Notes under the pieces: model-generated
Databases searched by the model: none
Told to the model about the DNA's origin: nothing
Seen by the model: the letters and a program-made list of their open reading frames with translations, nothing else
Shown here: piece after piece, positions 9,924 through 19,739 of the stretch
Numbering within the stretch: the first letter of the stretch is position 1
How the letters are laid out: every line of letters begins with the position of its first letter
Translations under genes and position numbers: made by a program
Assembly: GCA_039619475.1 (NCBI GenBank)
Contig: CM077115.1
Span: forward strand, 477,660,400 to 477,724,399
Origin: Icerya purchasi
Lineage: Eukaryota; Arthropoda; Insecta; Hemiptera; Monophlebidae
Length of the DNA: 64,000 nt
Direction: 5' to 3'

Positions 9924-10754
9924 ATGATAGTAGCACGTGAGGTAATTATCGATATTCAATGTTTTAAATATGATAATGATACGTACATCATTAAGGAACT
10001 TTCAATAATAAGTATCGATGGTGAAATTCAATTTCATAGAATTTACAAGCCTCCATTCGAATGGGATGTATTATCCAATAATAAAAAACAAGAAAACATG
10101 AGGATAATTCAAAACTGTCATTCAATTCCGTGGAATGCAGGAGATTACAATTACGAATCTATTGCTGGTGATATAGAAAATGTGTTGGAAGATTTTGAAC
10201 CATTGAATATTTACATTAAAGGAAATGAAAAAATTACCACTATATGGATAAAACTATTTGAAACATCACTTTCAAGATTCAAGATTATTAATTTAGAAAA
10301 AGAATTCGGTATACCCAATTTAAGGAAATTAAATAATATGTATAAAGGAATATCAAGAGTTGTAAAATGTGATGCACACACGGATAAAAACATACATAGG
10401 TGTTCATTGCAGAATGTATATGTGATGATGAAATGGTACGATGTAAATGTTAGACCTATATTATCATTAGTAAAATATTCTACGTGCGACTTGATGCAAA
10501 ATATTACTGCAGAGATATTAATTAATGTATGCCCTCAAAAAATTTGCGATTTTTACAATAAATTACCTGTAGCACTGAAGAATGATCGATGTATCAAACG
10601 CTTCTTACCGTGTTTTAAACATCATAGCTATGATATTCCAGATTCTTTTCCACTCAGTGCAGTACATCCCACCTTAATCAAAGATTGTCCGCAATGCAAC
10701 CATGCAAGTTTGTTCGAATTCCAACATAACCCGATCAAAGGAGCCAATTTGTGA
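9924..10754 (+). CDS. Gene C (right arm): DnaQ-like virus-type protein
   Basis: Encodes the same 276-aa protein as the left copy, in inverted orientation. The start is the first ATG after a T-rich stretch (9890-9910) and the conserved block. The frame is intact in both arms. That fits either recent duplication or selection, and the absence of differences prevents a test within this window. It is convergent with gene B at 13920-14939, about 3.2 kb apart. Confidence 0.75.
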   Translation: MIVAREVIIDIQCFKYDNDTYIIKELSIISIDGEIQFHRIYKPPFEWDVLSNNKKQENMRIIQNCHSIPWNAGDYNYESIAGDIENVLEDFEPLNIYIKGNEKITTIWIKLFETSLSRFKIINLEKEFGIPNLRKLNNMYKGISRVVKCDAHTDKNIHRCSLQNVYVMMKWYDVNVRPILSLVKYSTCDLMQNITAEILINVCPQKICDFYNKLPVALKNDRCIKRFLPCFKHHSYDIPDSFPLSAVHPTLIKDCPQCNHASLFEFQHNPIKGANL

Positions 10755-11033
10755 GCATTGTACGAATCATAATCTTGTAATTTTTCCATCTTTAAATTTT
10801 TTGTGATATTTATTTATTTTTTAAATTAATTTTCTTTTATTCTTGTTAATCGTTTGTAAATATATTACATGAATTATATATATATTTTACATTTCATAAT
10901 TTTTTTCGCGTGCAAATGGAATAATAAAAATAACTTTTTCTTTTTCCTTTAAATGTAAATATTATCTATACATATTCAACTTCAATAATGAGTATAAACA
11001 CTTTTTTTATTGTAAAATCATATGGGTTCTAAT

Positions 11034-11338
11034 TAGTGATGGGCAACTTCGAAATGATTCATTCGAATTATTTGATTGTTCGATGACTTTGAATGCATTC
11101 GATTGTTCCGTGGTTCGAATAATTCATTCGTATTCACAACAATCATTCGAAATGCTATTTCTCTCGGAAGAATCTAGTCGATGTTTAACAAATACTTCAT
11201 TCGTTTGTGTTCGAATGGTTCCGGTTTTTATTCGAATAATTCATTCGTATCCACAAAAATCATTCGATTGTTTTTTTTTTTTTTTGACGATTATCGGTTG
11301 TTTCGATTGTAAAAACATTTCGAAATCGCACATCACTA
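11034..11338. mobile_element. hAT-type MITE (right arm)
   Basis: Mirror copy of 5517-5821 with the same TAGTGATG termini and the same imperfect 8-bp flanking repeat. Confidence 0.75.
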
Positions 11339-13919
11339 GTTTTAATACATGTACATAAGAAAATAATAAAAAAAAATAAACAGAGATGATAGCAATATGA
11401 TGTATTTAGAATTTGCATCATCTAATACCTTAAGCATTGTATGTAGAATATAAAAATGAGTAAAAGTTAAGAAAAATGGTGTAAAAATAGCTATAATTAG
11501 AGAGAGTATGAATAAATTTTTAAAAAATAGCAAAAAAAAAAAAAAAAAAAAACCCATGTTATTTTCCGGCGGTGTTTGAAATGAAAATTTCTACACGTAT
11601 TTAATGTGATAGTTGACGCAGGTGCGATGTTTAATTTTTTCAAAATTTAATTCTAAAAAACATTCGTGGAAAAGTAAATAAATTAAGTAAACATAGAAAT
11701 TAGTAGGCATCACATAAAAAATTGAAACTTATGATGGAACTTAGAATATAGATGAATGAAAAAAAAAAAAAGGTTGTAATTGAATAGATTAATGAAAAAA
11801 ACATAATAGTCTTTGTGTTTACGTTTCTTCTGTTTTTTTTGTTTTTTTTTGTTATGTTTAATGCACCATATTGCTTTTTATGTATAGCCTCTTCACTCTC
11901 TTGTTTTCAAAAGTATACTCTTCTGTCAATTACTTCTTTAAAAAAACTTTCCGAATTTTAGCATTTATCATATTATATAGCATATACAATAAATTAACAG
12001 ATTCCATATTGCAGTGAAAAGAAAACTAATTTAAAAAATCTCTGAAATAAAAAATAATATAAAGAAAAAGAAGATTGTGAATCAAAGAAAAAAAAACAAA
12101 AAACAGTGATTCTTCATGATATTTTACTCCCCACCCTGGGGACATTTATTTTTTGTAGAATTTAAATATTGTTGTAAAAGCAAGTATGTTGTTATTTTGT
12201 ATATTATAGGGTGAAAAAAAAAAATTAATAATATGTTAACCATTGATTTAAAAAATTATATTATCATACATTTCCGGCATTTGATATTTGCATACGCTTG
12301 TATAGAAAGCGTGTATACACATATACACGAATAAAATATAATACATCCATGGTAACTTGCATATTTCTGCTGTTGTCTAAAACCGTTAGAATATTAGGTA
12401 AAAGATTGAGTAAGATAAATACGATCGTAACACATTGTTTAAAGAAACAAAAATAAAAAATAAAATAACATGATCGATTTAATTTTAATTTAGCAATATT
12501 TTTAGAACTAACATGATTTTTTTGTAAAACGTGAAAGAAGAAAAGAAAGAAAACAACGGTAAAATTTGTTAGTTTTACGGATAAATCAGTATAGTTGTAT
12601 TTAACAATGCCTATGCAGTTAATAATCTTTTGTCATTCATTTAACCGTGCGCTCACACACATGCCCACATACACGTATACCGGTCTTAATGGTATGTGTA
12701 TTATCAACTATCTCATTCATCCAGTTTTAAAGCTAATTTTCGGCTTTTTTTATAAAACTGCCTCGAAAAGGATGCTAACGGATATTTCATGTCTGCCACT
12801 GCAGTGCAGTTCTGCAATAATAAAGGTACATAATTTATCTCACTCTCACTCTCTTATTCTATAAGCGGATCTCTACCTGTCGCTGCGATTCAACGGTTGT
12901 TTCTTATTAGCTATTTCGCACATTTCAAGCATACATACACACATGTTCACACATATTCACACATATTTACTCACCCTTACGCGCATGCAGTGTCGATACA
13001 TGATCTGCAGGTGCTTCTATAATGATGAAGACTATTCGTAGACGTTCGTGTTGATTTCGAAATATTTTCGTATTGAAAAATTTTAAATGTAAAAAATGAA
13101 AAAATCTTAGAACGAAACATTGTATAAAAATTTCCTTCGTAATCTGTATTCCAAATAATAAGACTCGTACGTTTTCATCAACTCCCTCCCTCACATGTAA
13201 AAATTTAGCTTTTTATTTTCTCTCTCTGTTGTATCAGTCTATTTAAGTGATACGAATAATGAAAAATATTTTTTTTTTTTAAATAATAAGTGTAAACTGA
13301 ACATGTTATGAAAATTTCCATCAAAGTTTGAAATCTATGTATCAGGTTTTGACCGTTTTTTCAAATAAAGTCGTAGATTTACCATTCATATCGAGGAAAA
13401 AATAAAAAAAAATAATTTTTTTCATACTTGTATATGCAATCACACGCATGCATATGCTGAGAGATAAAAAAAAAAGAAAAAGAAAAAGATTATTTAAATT
13501 TAAATAAACAGTTACATAAATTGATTCGATTTCATCCATACAACATATTAATTGAAATAGAATGAAATAATAAATGATGTGTTCGGTACTATAATATCTG
13601 CGGTGTATCTAAATAATTTTAAAGTAATTATATGACCATGAAATAAAATAAAATGTAGGAAATGTATATTATTACATATTAAAATTCCATACATATATAC
13701 ATACATACATTATAATTTATGTGAAACAATGTAAAAGATTTTGAAATAATAAAAATAAAAATGCGAGTAAAAGAAAAAAATATGGTTTTATTTCACATAT
13801 TATACATACTGCGCGAAAGCTGACTTTGGTACATTGAAAGGTAATTGTTATGTTCATATTCAACTTTCGTAGGATCTAGACAACTCCATCTTTCAAATTC
13901 CGCGCCTTTTATTGAATTT

Positions 13920-14939
13920 TTAATCCGTATGAATTGAATGTTGACAGTCGTCGCAATCTTTTACTTTGACACAATTTCGAGTACTCCTGCGTAATGTATC
14001 ACCGTCGATATAATATTCTTTATCATGTTCGTGATCGTAGCATGGTAGAAATGATTTTATCGTATCATCCTGTTTTAATCTGTCCGGTAAAAATATATAA
14101 ATGTCCCCGATGCAACTTGGAAATAATGTAATTATCATTTCTTTGGTGGCTGTAATGAATAACTGGCTTAAATCATTTATATTGAGATTGTTCATAAGCT
14201 TCAGCGGACGGATAACGTGATCGTGCCATGTCCTCATCACCATAACATTTTTCACCGCACAATGAAAAATATCATTCTCATAATGGTGTTTACAAGTTAG
14301 CAAATTGCTTATACCAGAGTATTCTTGATATAAATCATCGATACTAGGTACTCGAAAGACTTTCTCCATATTAACGAGTTCGTAGTCCAAGTCACGCAAC
14401 AATTCAGACTTTTCGTTAAGTTCCCATAATATAAGTTTTGCATAAGTGGTTAAAATATATACGCGAGCCTTCGGTTTTTCGGACAATATTGTGAATATAT
14501 CGCGTGCCATGAATATTTCTTCCCGACAGGGAAATAATGAGGGGTTTTTCAAGTAATGACTCACGGAAGAGCATTGTAAATGAGGCATTTTTGATGCAGA
14601 CCATGCTCTGCTTGGCTTGTATAGCGTATGTAAATACCTCCCGCCAGACATCTCAATCATCGCTAGTTCGGTTACTAGAAAACCATAATCAGAATCCTTA
14701 TGGAAGCTGAAATCTACAAAATATTCCGCTATATCCATCTGATCTGACAATAATACTGGACCAACGATTTTATGTGCAAAAGATGTTGATTCTGTTGAAG
14801 AATAACCATCATCTGATTGCTGTAATTGAAGTGACGAAGACGTATACGAGTCGCTATCACTTGCAAATAAATTCTGAATAAATTCAGCGTGCTTAATTGA
14901 TTTTGAGTTGTTGCTTACGTTAACTATATTAGCGTTCAT
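13920..14939 (-). CDS. Gene B (right arm): leader plus DnaQ-like virus-type domain
   Basis: Encodes the same 339-aa protein as 1917-2936, including the early stop followed by an open +1 frame (13787-13919). It lies in tandem, same strand, with gene A (16340-17167). The pair shares leader, upstream block and 3' flank, which indicates a tandem duplication of an ancestral unit. Confidence 0.75.
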   Translation of the reverse strand: MNANIVNVSNNSKSIKHAEFIQNLFASDSDSYTSSSLQLQQSDDGYSSTESTSFAHKIVGPVLLSDQMDIAEYFVDFSFHKDSDYGFLVTELAMIEMSGGRYLHTLYKPSRAWSASKMPHLQCSSVSHYLKNPSLFPCREEIFMARDIFTILSEKPKARVYILTTYAKLILWELNEKSELLRDLDYELVNMEKVFRVPSIDDLYQEYSGISNLLTCKHHYENDIFHCAVKNVMVMRTWHDHVIRPLKLMNNLNINDLSQLFITATKEMIITLFPSCIGDIYIFLPDRLKQDDTIKSFLPCYDHEHDKEYYIDGDTLRRSTRNCVKVKDCDDCQHSIHTD

Positions 14940-15141
14940 GATTGAATAATATGTATTTCAAACTTTTCACTAAAAAAAAAAGACAGAGAAAAAGAAAGAG
15001 AAAAAGAAAAGATAAAAGACAGAAAAAAATGATAGAGAAAAAAAGAGAAAAAACGTAGGAAATTATTTTCTTTAACGTTGACGTAAATTTTTTAATAATG
15101 CGTGAACACAGATTCGACAAAATAGACATGTTTAACATAAA

Positions 15142-15306
15142 ACTAATACTGACTGCTTGAATGATTCCGTTCGATAGTCTATCTCATTAACTACCTTTGA
15201 ATTATGTGCGGCAGTGGGAATGTTACATCAGAAAATGTTGTTCTGTCGGAGAAAGCTGAATATATTTGTATACGAACAAAGTAATCGAGGACTTTGAGTG
15301 TATGTG
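15142..15306 (-). promoter_or_regulatory. Conserved upstream block of gene B (right arm)
   Basis: Mirror copy of 1550-1714. The nearest edge is about 200 bp from the gene B ATG, further than in genes A (117 bp) and C (91 bp). The difference is largely the pyrimidine tract. Confidence 0.6.
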
Positions 15307-16339
15307 CATATGTATGTGAGGGAGTGTGAAAAATATTCTTGTACCGAATAATGGTAAATAGCGTGCGAGCAATGTACAAGTGGTCTTGAAGGTATGCGAG
15401 TCATGCAGGTAATGGTTGTTGCGACGACGAGATGTATACCTGCAGAGTTTATCGATTCTTGGAAAAGAGGGATTGACGTTTGAAACAATAATGTCTTGAA
15501 ACGATCGAAAAAATTATGTTTGTAGCGAACGATTAATATTAAAAATAATTGTGATGTTGATAAACATTTTTTTATTGGTCGGAGATTTTTCTTTCTCGAA
15601 AGGTTAAAATTATTTTGACAATGTTAATTGTATATGATGACATGACTGTGTAGGAAAAAGTAATACAGGTACAAAAAAAATAAAGATCGTTAATAAAAAA
15701 TAAACATATAGAACTGCATGTGCGTGATAGAAGATATGTGTGTGGGAATGTACGGTACGCTTTCGAGTGAACCATTGATTAATTTTTAGAATCGATAAAA
15801 TAAATAAAGATTTCGGTAATTTTAGCTGGGAGGGGTGGGGGTAGAAAGAATGAATTTTTAGGATTGAAAAAAATATTCGAATCAATTTTTGAAGAACTCG
15901 TAATAGAGTAACGTATAATGTAGAAGATTAGTGTGCTTTCACAACAGTCTGGATGTCTGTTCGGATTTATTTTTTAGAACCGGGGAAAACATACATAAAT
16001 ACTTACGGATGGAAAAGTAATCGTAAGTGATAAAAAATAATAAATATACTTAGATACATGATATTGACTCAACTATTCAACGTAAGGATCAAGAGGCTTT
16101 AATACAGACTGGAGTTGGAAATATATTATCAACTATAGTAAAATCTAAAATTTTAAAATAATTTTAAGTTTATGAAATAAGAAATGTAAATATATGAAAC
16201 TATTTATTATTATTATATATTATATTCTAATAAAGTTTACATGTGCTATATATTTCGAAAGAAAACATTGTAAAAGTTTTTGAAAAATAAAAAATATGTG
16301 AAAAAGAAAAAAAATGTACGTCTTTACTTTTTTAATAGT

Positions 16340-17167
16340 TTACATAAAATGCATGTTACGCCAACTGATCGCATCGCAACGGTGACTGTTGTTATGTTCA
16401 AATTCGTCCTTCATCGAATCCAGACATCCCCAGCACGAGAATTTGGCATTTGGCGATTGAATTCGTATGAGTTGATTAAATTTTTTAATCCAGGCAAACT
16501 GGAAATTACCATTCGAACCCCAGTACAACATATTTGTATGATTACGATGATTTAAAATACTATGGTTTTTTCGGAATGCATAAACGACTTTAATTTTATA
16601 CTTGCACGTTTCAGCATCGGCACCATCGGTTTCTATTAATTTGTATAAGTTAATAGATACACCATTCGTTCGTTCGAAGGTTTCAATATCTGCTAATGAA
16701 CGTACCGGTAATCGTATGAAGTTGAAATCGTACACATTCTGTAATAAATTATACTGCCACATCGAAAACGGATTTTTCGTAAACTTTGCCAAAACGGCAA
16801 ACAGAAAACTATTTTTATTCTCAGCGTCGTTCAGATCTTTTACGTAGATTACAGCGCGTCGATTGATTATTTCTTTCGGAAGTTCAACCTTTGACGGACT
16901 GACATCTTCAGATGGTGGTGGTAGCGGAATTTGCGTTAACGGTGGCGAATGTAAATATTGCGAGAATTGAGTATGTGATGAATTTTCTGCCTCTTGTGAA
17001 TTTTCTGGGTTTTGTGATATTGTTGGTGGTGGTGGTGGGGGTGGCATATGTGTATCTGGAAAACCACTCTGCGCAACATCGTCATTACCATATTCGAAAA
17101 AATGTTGAATAAATTCTGCAGTATTTATTGGTTTCGAATCGTTCGCGACAACGGCATCGGTATTCAT
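16340..17167 (-). CDS. Gene A: leader plus Polinton polymerase N-terminal-like domain
   Basis: Complete 275-aa protein. Residues 1-25 are the leader shared with gene B. Residues 41-49 (PPPPPPP) and 74-85 are proline-rich. Residues about 101-264 resemble the N-terminal region of Polinton/adintovirus protein-primed DNA polymerases: INRRAVIYVKD, then FLFAVLAKF, RLPVRSLADIETFE, a NGVSINLY block, and a C245-x2-C248-x9-H258-x5-C264 cluster that could bind zinc. In those elements this region is fused to the polymerase. Here it stands alone behind a foreign leader and stops right after the cluster. The start is chosen because the leader aligns with gene B from residue 1. Domain by recall; role unknown. 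Confidence 0.7.
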   Translation of the reverse strand: MNTDAVVANDSKPINTAEFIQHFFEYGNDDVAQSGFPDTHMPPPPPPPTISQNPENSQEAENSSHTQFSQYLHSPPLTQIPLPPPSEDVSPSKVELPKEIINRRAVIYVKDLNDAENKNSFLFAVLAKFTKNPFSMWQYNLLQNVYDFNFIRLPVRSLADIETFERTNGVSINLYKLIETDGADAETCKYKIKVVYAFRKNHSILNHRNHTNMLYWGSNGNFQFAWIKKFNQLIRIQSPNAKFSCWGCLDSMKDEFEHNNSHRCDAISWRNMHFM

Positions 17168-17283
17168 GATGATTATGATGAAATAATTTTTATAAAGACG
17201 AAAAAATTAAAAAAAGAGTTATTAAAATCTTAAAAACTCGTGATGAACACTGCTTAGAGAACGTGTATGCGTTTGATGAGAAA

Positions 17284-17452
17284 TTAATATTGAGCGATCG
17301 AATAAATCCATTCAACGATCTGTCTCATTGACTACCTTTAAATCGGGTATGGCAGTGGAAATGTTACGTCAGAAAAAATGTCGTTCCGTCGAAAAAGTTG
17401 ATTACATATGTGTATACGGATAAAGTAGTCAAGGACTTTGAGTATGTGTGTG
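17284..17452 (-). promoter_or_regulatory. Conserved upstream block of gene A
   Basis: Sense core: TTTCTGACGTAACATTTCC, then TTTAAAGGTAGTC, then CAATATTAATTT close to the gene. TGACGTAA is a near-consensus CRE/ATF-type site; the other copies read TGATGTAA and TGATGCAA. A further shared piece with gene C, aagatccggttt, lies at about 17530-17541. Confidence 0.6.
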
Positions 17453-17575
17453 TTTTTGTGTTAGTGTGTACATGTAGGGTGTGACTCTGCAATATGACAT
17501 AGACTGTAATAGAAAGTATAAGAATGTTAAGATCCGGTTTCAACGGTTGCGTTAGCATTTACGTGTAGCGCTATG

Positions 17576-18158
17576 ATAGAAGCATTTTCGCTTTTGCGAT
17601 GTGTGAGATACATAGACTTACCCCCCCGTACATAATGTATCGGACAAAGAAAAGTTTTACGCAACTGACCGAACGAAAATCTTCGCGATTCCTAGAAATA
17701 CCGGAACGGCGAAAACCTGTATTTTACCGCGATTCCTTCAGACTGACCACTGATAATATTGATAACAACAAAATCCAATAATGATAATAACTAATTTTAC
17801 ATATGTTACGGACGCTCGTAACCGTATATACATCATTGTGTGTGTGTGCGTAATCCTCCAAAACCAGTCGCTACCGAATAACGGTAATTTACGTACAAGT
17901 AAAGGCATGCATCGACCAAATGATTGACAGGTACAAGGTCACTTGCGATGGCACGCGTACGAATTTACCGCGATAGTGATGATGATGGTGATTTTTACAT
18001 GTGTGTGCAGACGTATATACACGTACATTTACATGTGTGTGTGTTAATTAAGGGATCGACAATCAAATGGAATGCGGTTCCGCGGTCCGAGACGCTCCGG
18101 AAACGGCTCTGGAAGGCCTTAATCAACGGTGACGACATCCTTTGTGCTTATATTCACA
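17576..18158. other. No recognisable gene
   Basis: Moderately AT-rich sequence with a TG-rich stretch (17836-17850, 18000-18040). Short frames at 17599-17781 and 17924-18163 have no domain I recognise. The outer limit of the viral-like region cannot be placed. Confidence 0.4.
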
Positions 18159-18297
18159 CATAATTAATAATTCAACGATTAAATTGATTGCATAATTAAT
18201 AATTCAACGATTAAATTGATTGCATAATTAATAATTCAACGATTAAATTGATCGCATAATTAACAATTCAACGATTAAATTGATCGCATAATTAATT
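18159..18297. repeat. 32-bp tandem repeat, four copies plus a partial
   Basis: The unit starts cataattaataattcaacg and is 32 bp long. Copies are at 18159-18190, 18191-18222, 18223-18254 and 18255-18286, with a partial at 18287-18297. The third and fourth differ from the first two by single changes (gattg to gatcg, taata to taaca). Confidence 0.9.
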
Positions 18298-18467
18298 AGG
18301 GACATAAGGGTGCTTGGGACCTTTAATTGGGCTAATTTTCTGCAATAATCGGGCTATTTGGGTTACTTTTTGACCTCTGATACTATTAATTAGGTTAATT
18401 TTACGAATTAATCAAGACAATAAGGTGAAATTTCGCCTCTGAGAATGACTCTTGGGTGCTATGGGTG

Positions 18468-19735
18468 CTATGGGTGCTGGCGGCATCCTTTGTGCGCCAG
18501 AACATATATATATATGCTACTATTAGTATCTTTAAGTATATTTCGTAGCTTCGAGAATGCCATCCAAGTTAGTTGTATTCTTCTAGTTATCTCCTCTTCC
18601 CAGTCATTGTTTACTTTCATTAATTGTCCTAGGTAAATGAACTCATCTACTTTTTCTATTTCTTGTGTGTTTATAAGTATACTACCGTTTTTGTCCGTTA
18701 CCAGTTCGTTACTCATGAACTTAGTTTTATTTATGTTTATTCTAAGTCCTATTTCTGAGCATTTATCGTTGACGGTTTGTATCATTTCTTGTAGTTCTTT
18801 TAAGCTGTTTCCAAATAGTATAATGTCGTCCGCATATAATAGATGTGTTAGCCATTTATTTCCAATTAAAATACCTGAGTTTTTCCAGTTAATTTCCTCC
18901 ATATTATCTCGGAGTGCAGCTGTAAACAATTTTGGAGATAACGCGTCTCCCTGTCTTATACCTTTTTTCAATTGAATATTTTCTCTTTCTTCATTAATCG
19001 TGATTGTAGCTGTTGCTTTTTTATATATATGTTTAATTATTCTTACATATGTACTATTGATTTTTATTTTTTCCAATGCTCGTATTATCGCTTTAGTTTT
19101 CAGGCAGTCGAACGCCTTTTCAAAGTCTATGAATGCCATGCACATTGGTATTCTGTACTCCCTTGTTTTTTCGATTAGTTGTCTGACAGCGTGTATGTGG
19201 TCTATCGTACTTATTCCTTTTCTGAACCCTGCCTGTTCGTCCGATTGGCTCAAATCAAGTTTTTCGGTTAATCTTATCGTGATTATTTTTATAAATAGCT
19301 TATACATAGTCGATAGGAGGCTAATTGAACGGTAATTTTGTATATTTTCTCTATCACCCTTTTTATATATCAGTACAATTTCCGCATTGTTCCATTTTTC
19401 CGGTATTTTTCCCTCATTTAAACATCTATTAAACAGCGTAGCCAGATATTTATTTATTTTTTCCCCACCTAATTTAATAATTTCTATTAAGACTCCATCT
19501 TCTCCTGGGGCTTTGTTGTTCTTTTGGGTCTTTATGGCCATTTCTATTTCGTGTACTGGGATCGAATTATCGGGAGATAGTTCTTGTTGTTCTGTTTTGG
19601 TCGCGTCATCATACAGTTTATTATAAAAGTCTGATATTATTTTTACCATTTGTTTTTTGTTTTTGGTGCTGACGCTGCGCTCGTCTTTTATCCCTATAAA
19701 TTCATATTTTCCCACTCTTAATAGAGACTCTTCTT
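18468..19735 (-). pseudogene. RTE-like LINE reverse transcriptase, truncated
   Basis: A 415-codon open frame covers most of a non-LTR reverse transcriptase. In order: KAPGEDGV, NYRSISLLSTMYKLF, DEQAGFRKG, a FIDFEKAFDCL palm motif, GIRQGDALSP, LLYADDII catalytic motif, and YLGQLMKVNNDW. The endonuclease domain is missing at the 5' side, and the C-terminal region is cut at a TA-rich junction near 18505. The open frame is long, but both ends are lost, so it is a dead copy. Clade from recalled motifs; a related clade is possible. Confidence 0.8.
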
Positions 19736-19739
19736 AGTA

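Larger units (their letters stand above)
8759..16855. repeat. Right arm of giant inverted repeat
   Basis: This is the reverse complement of 1-8096. The inner breakpoint is sharp: pairing holds through 8096/8759 and stops at 8097/8758. The outer breakpoint is unknown because the left partner lies outside the window. The right arm continues without break into the rest of gene A, to 17167 and beyond. Confidence 0.97.

Noticed and set aside
1..16855. Ordinary Polinton terminal inverted repeats
   Set aside because: Arms over 8 kb that include several genes are much longer than known Polinton ends, and the core genes that should lie between the arms are absent.
18159..18297. CRISPR-like array
   Set aside because: Units are directly adjacent with no spacers, and the setting is eukaryotic; it is a simple tandem repeat.
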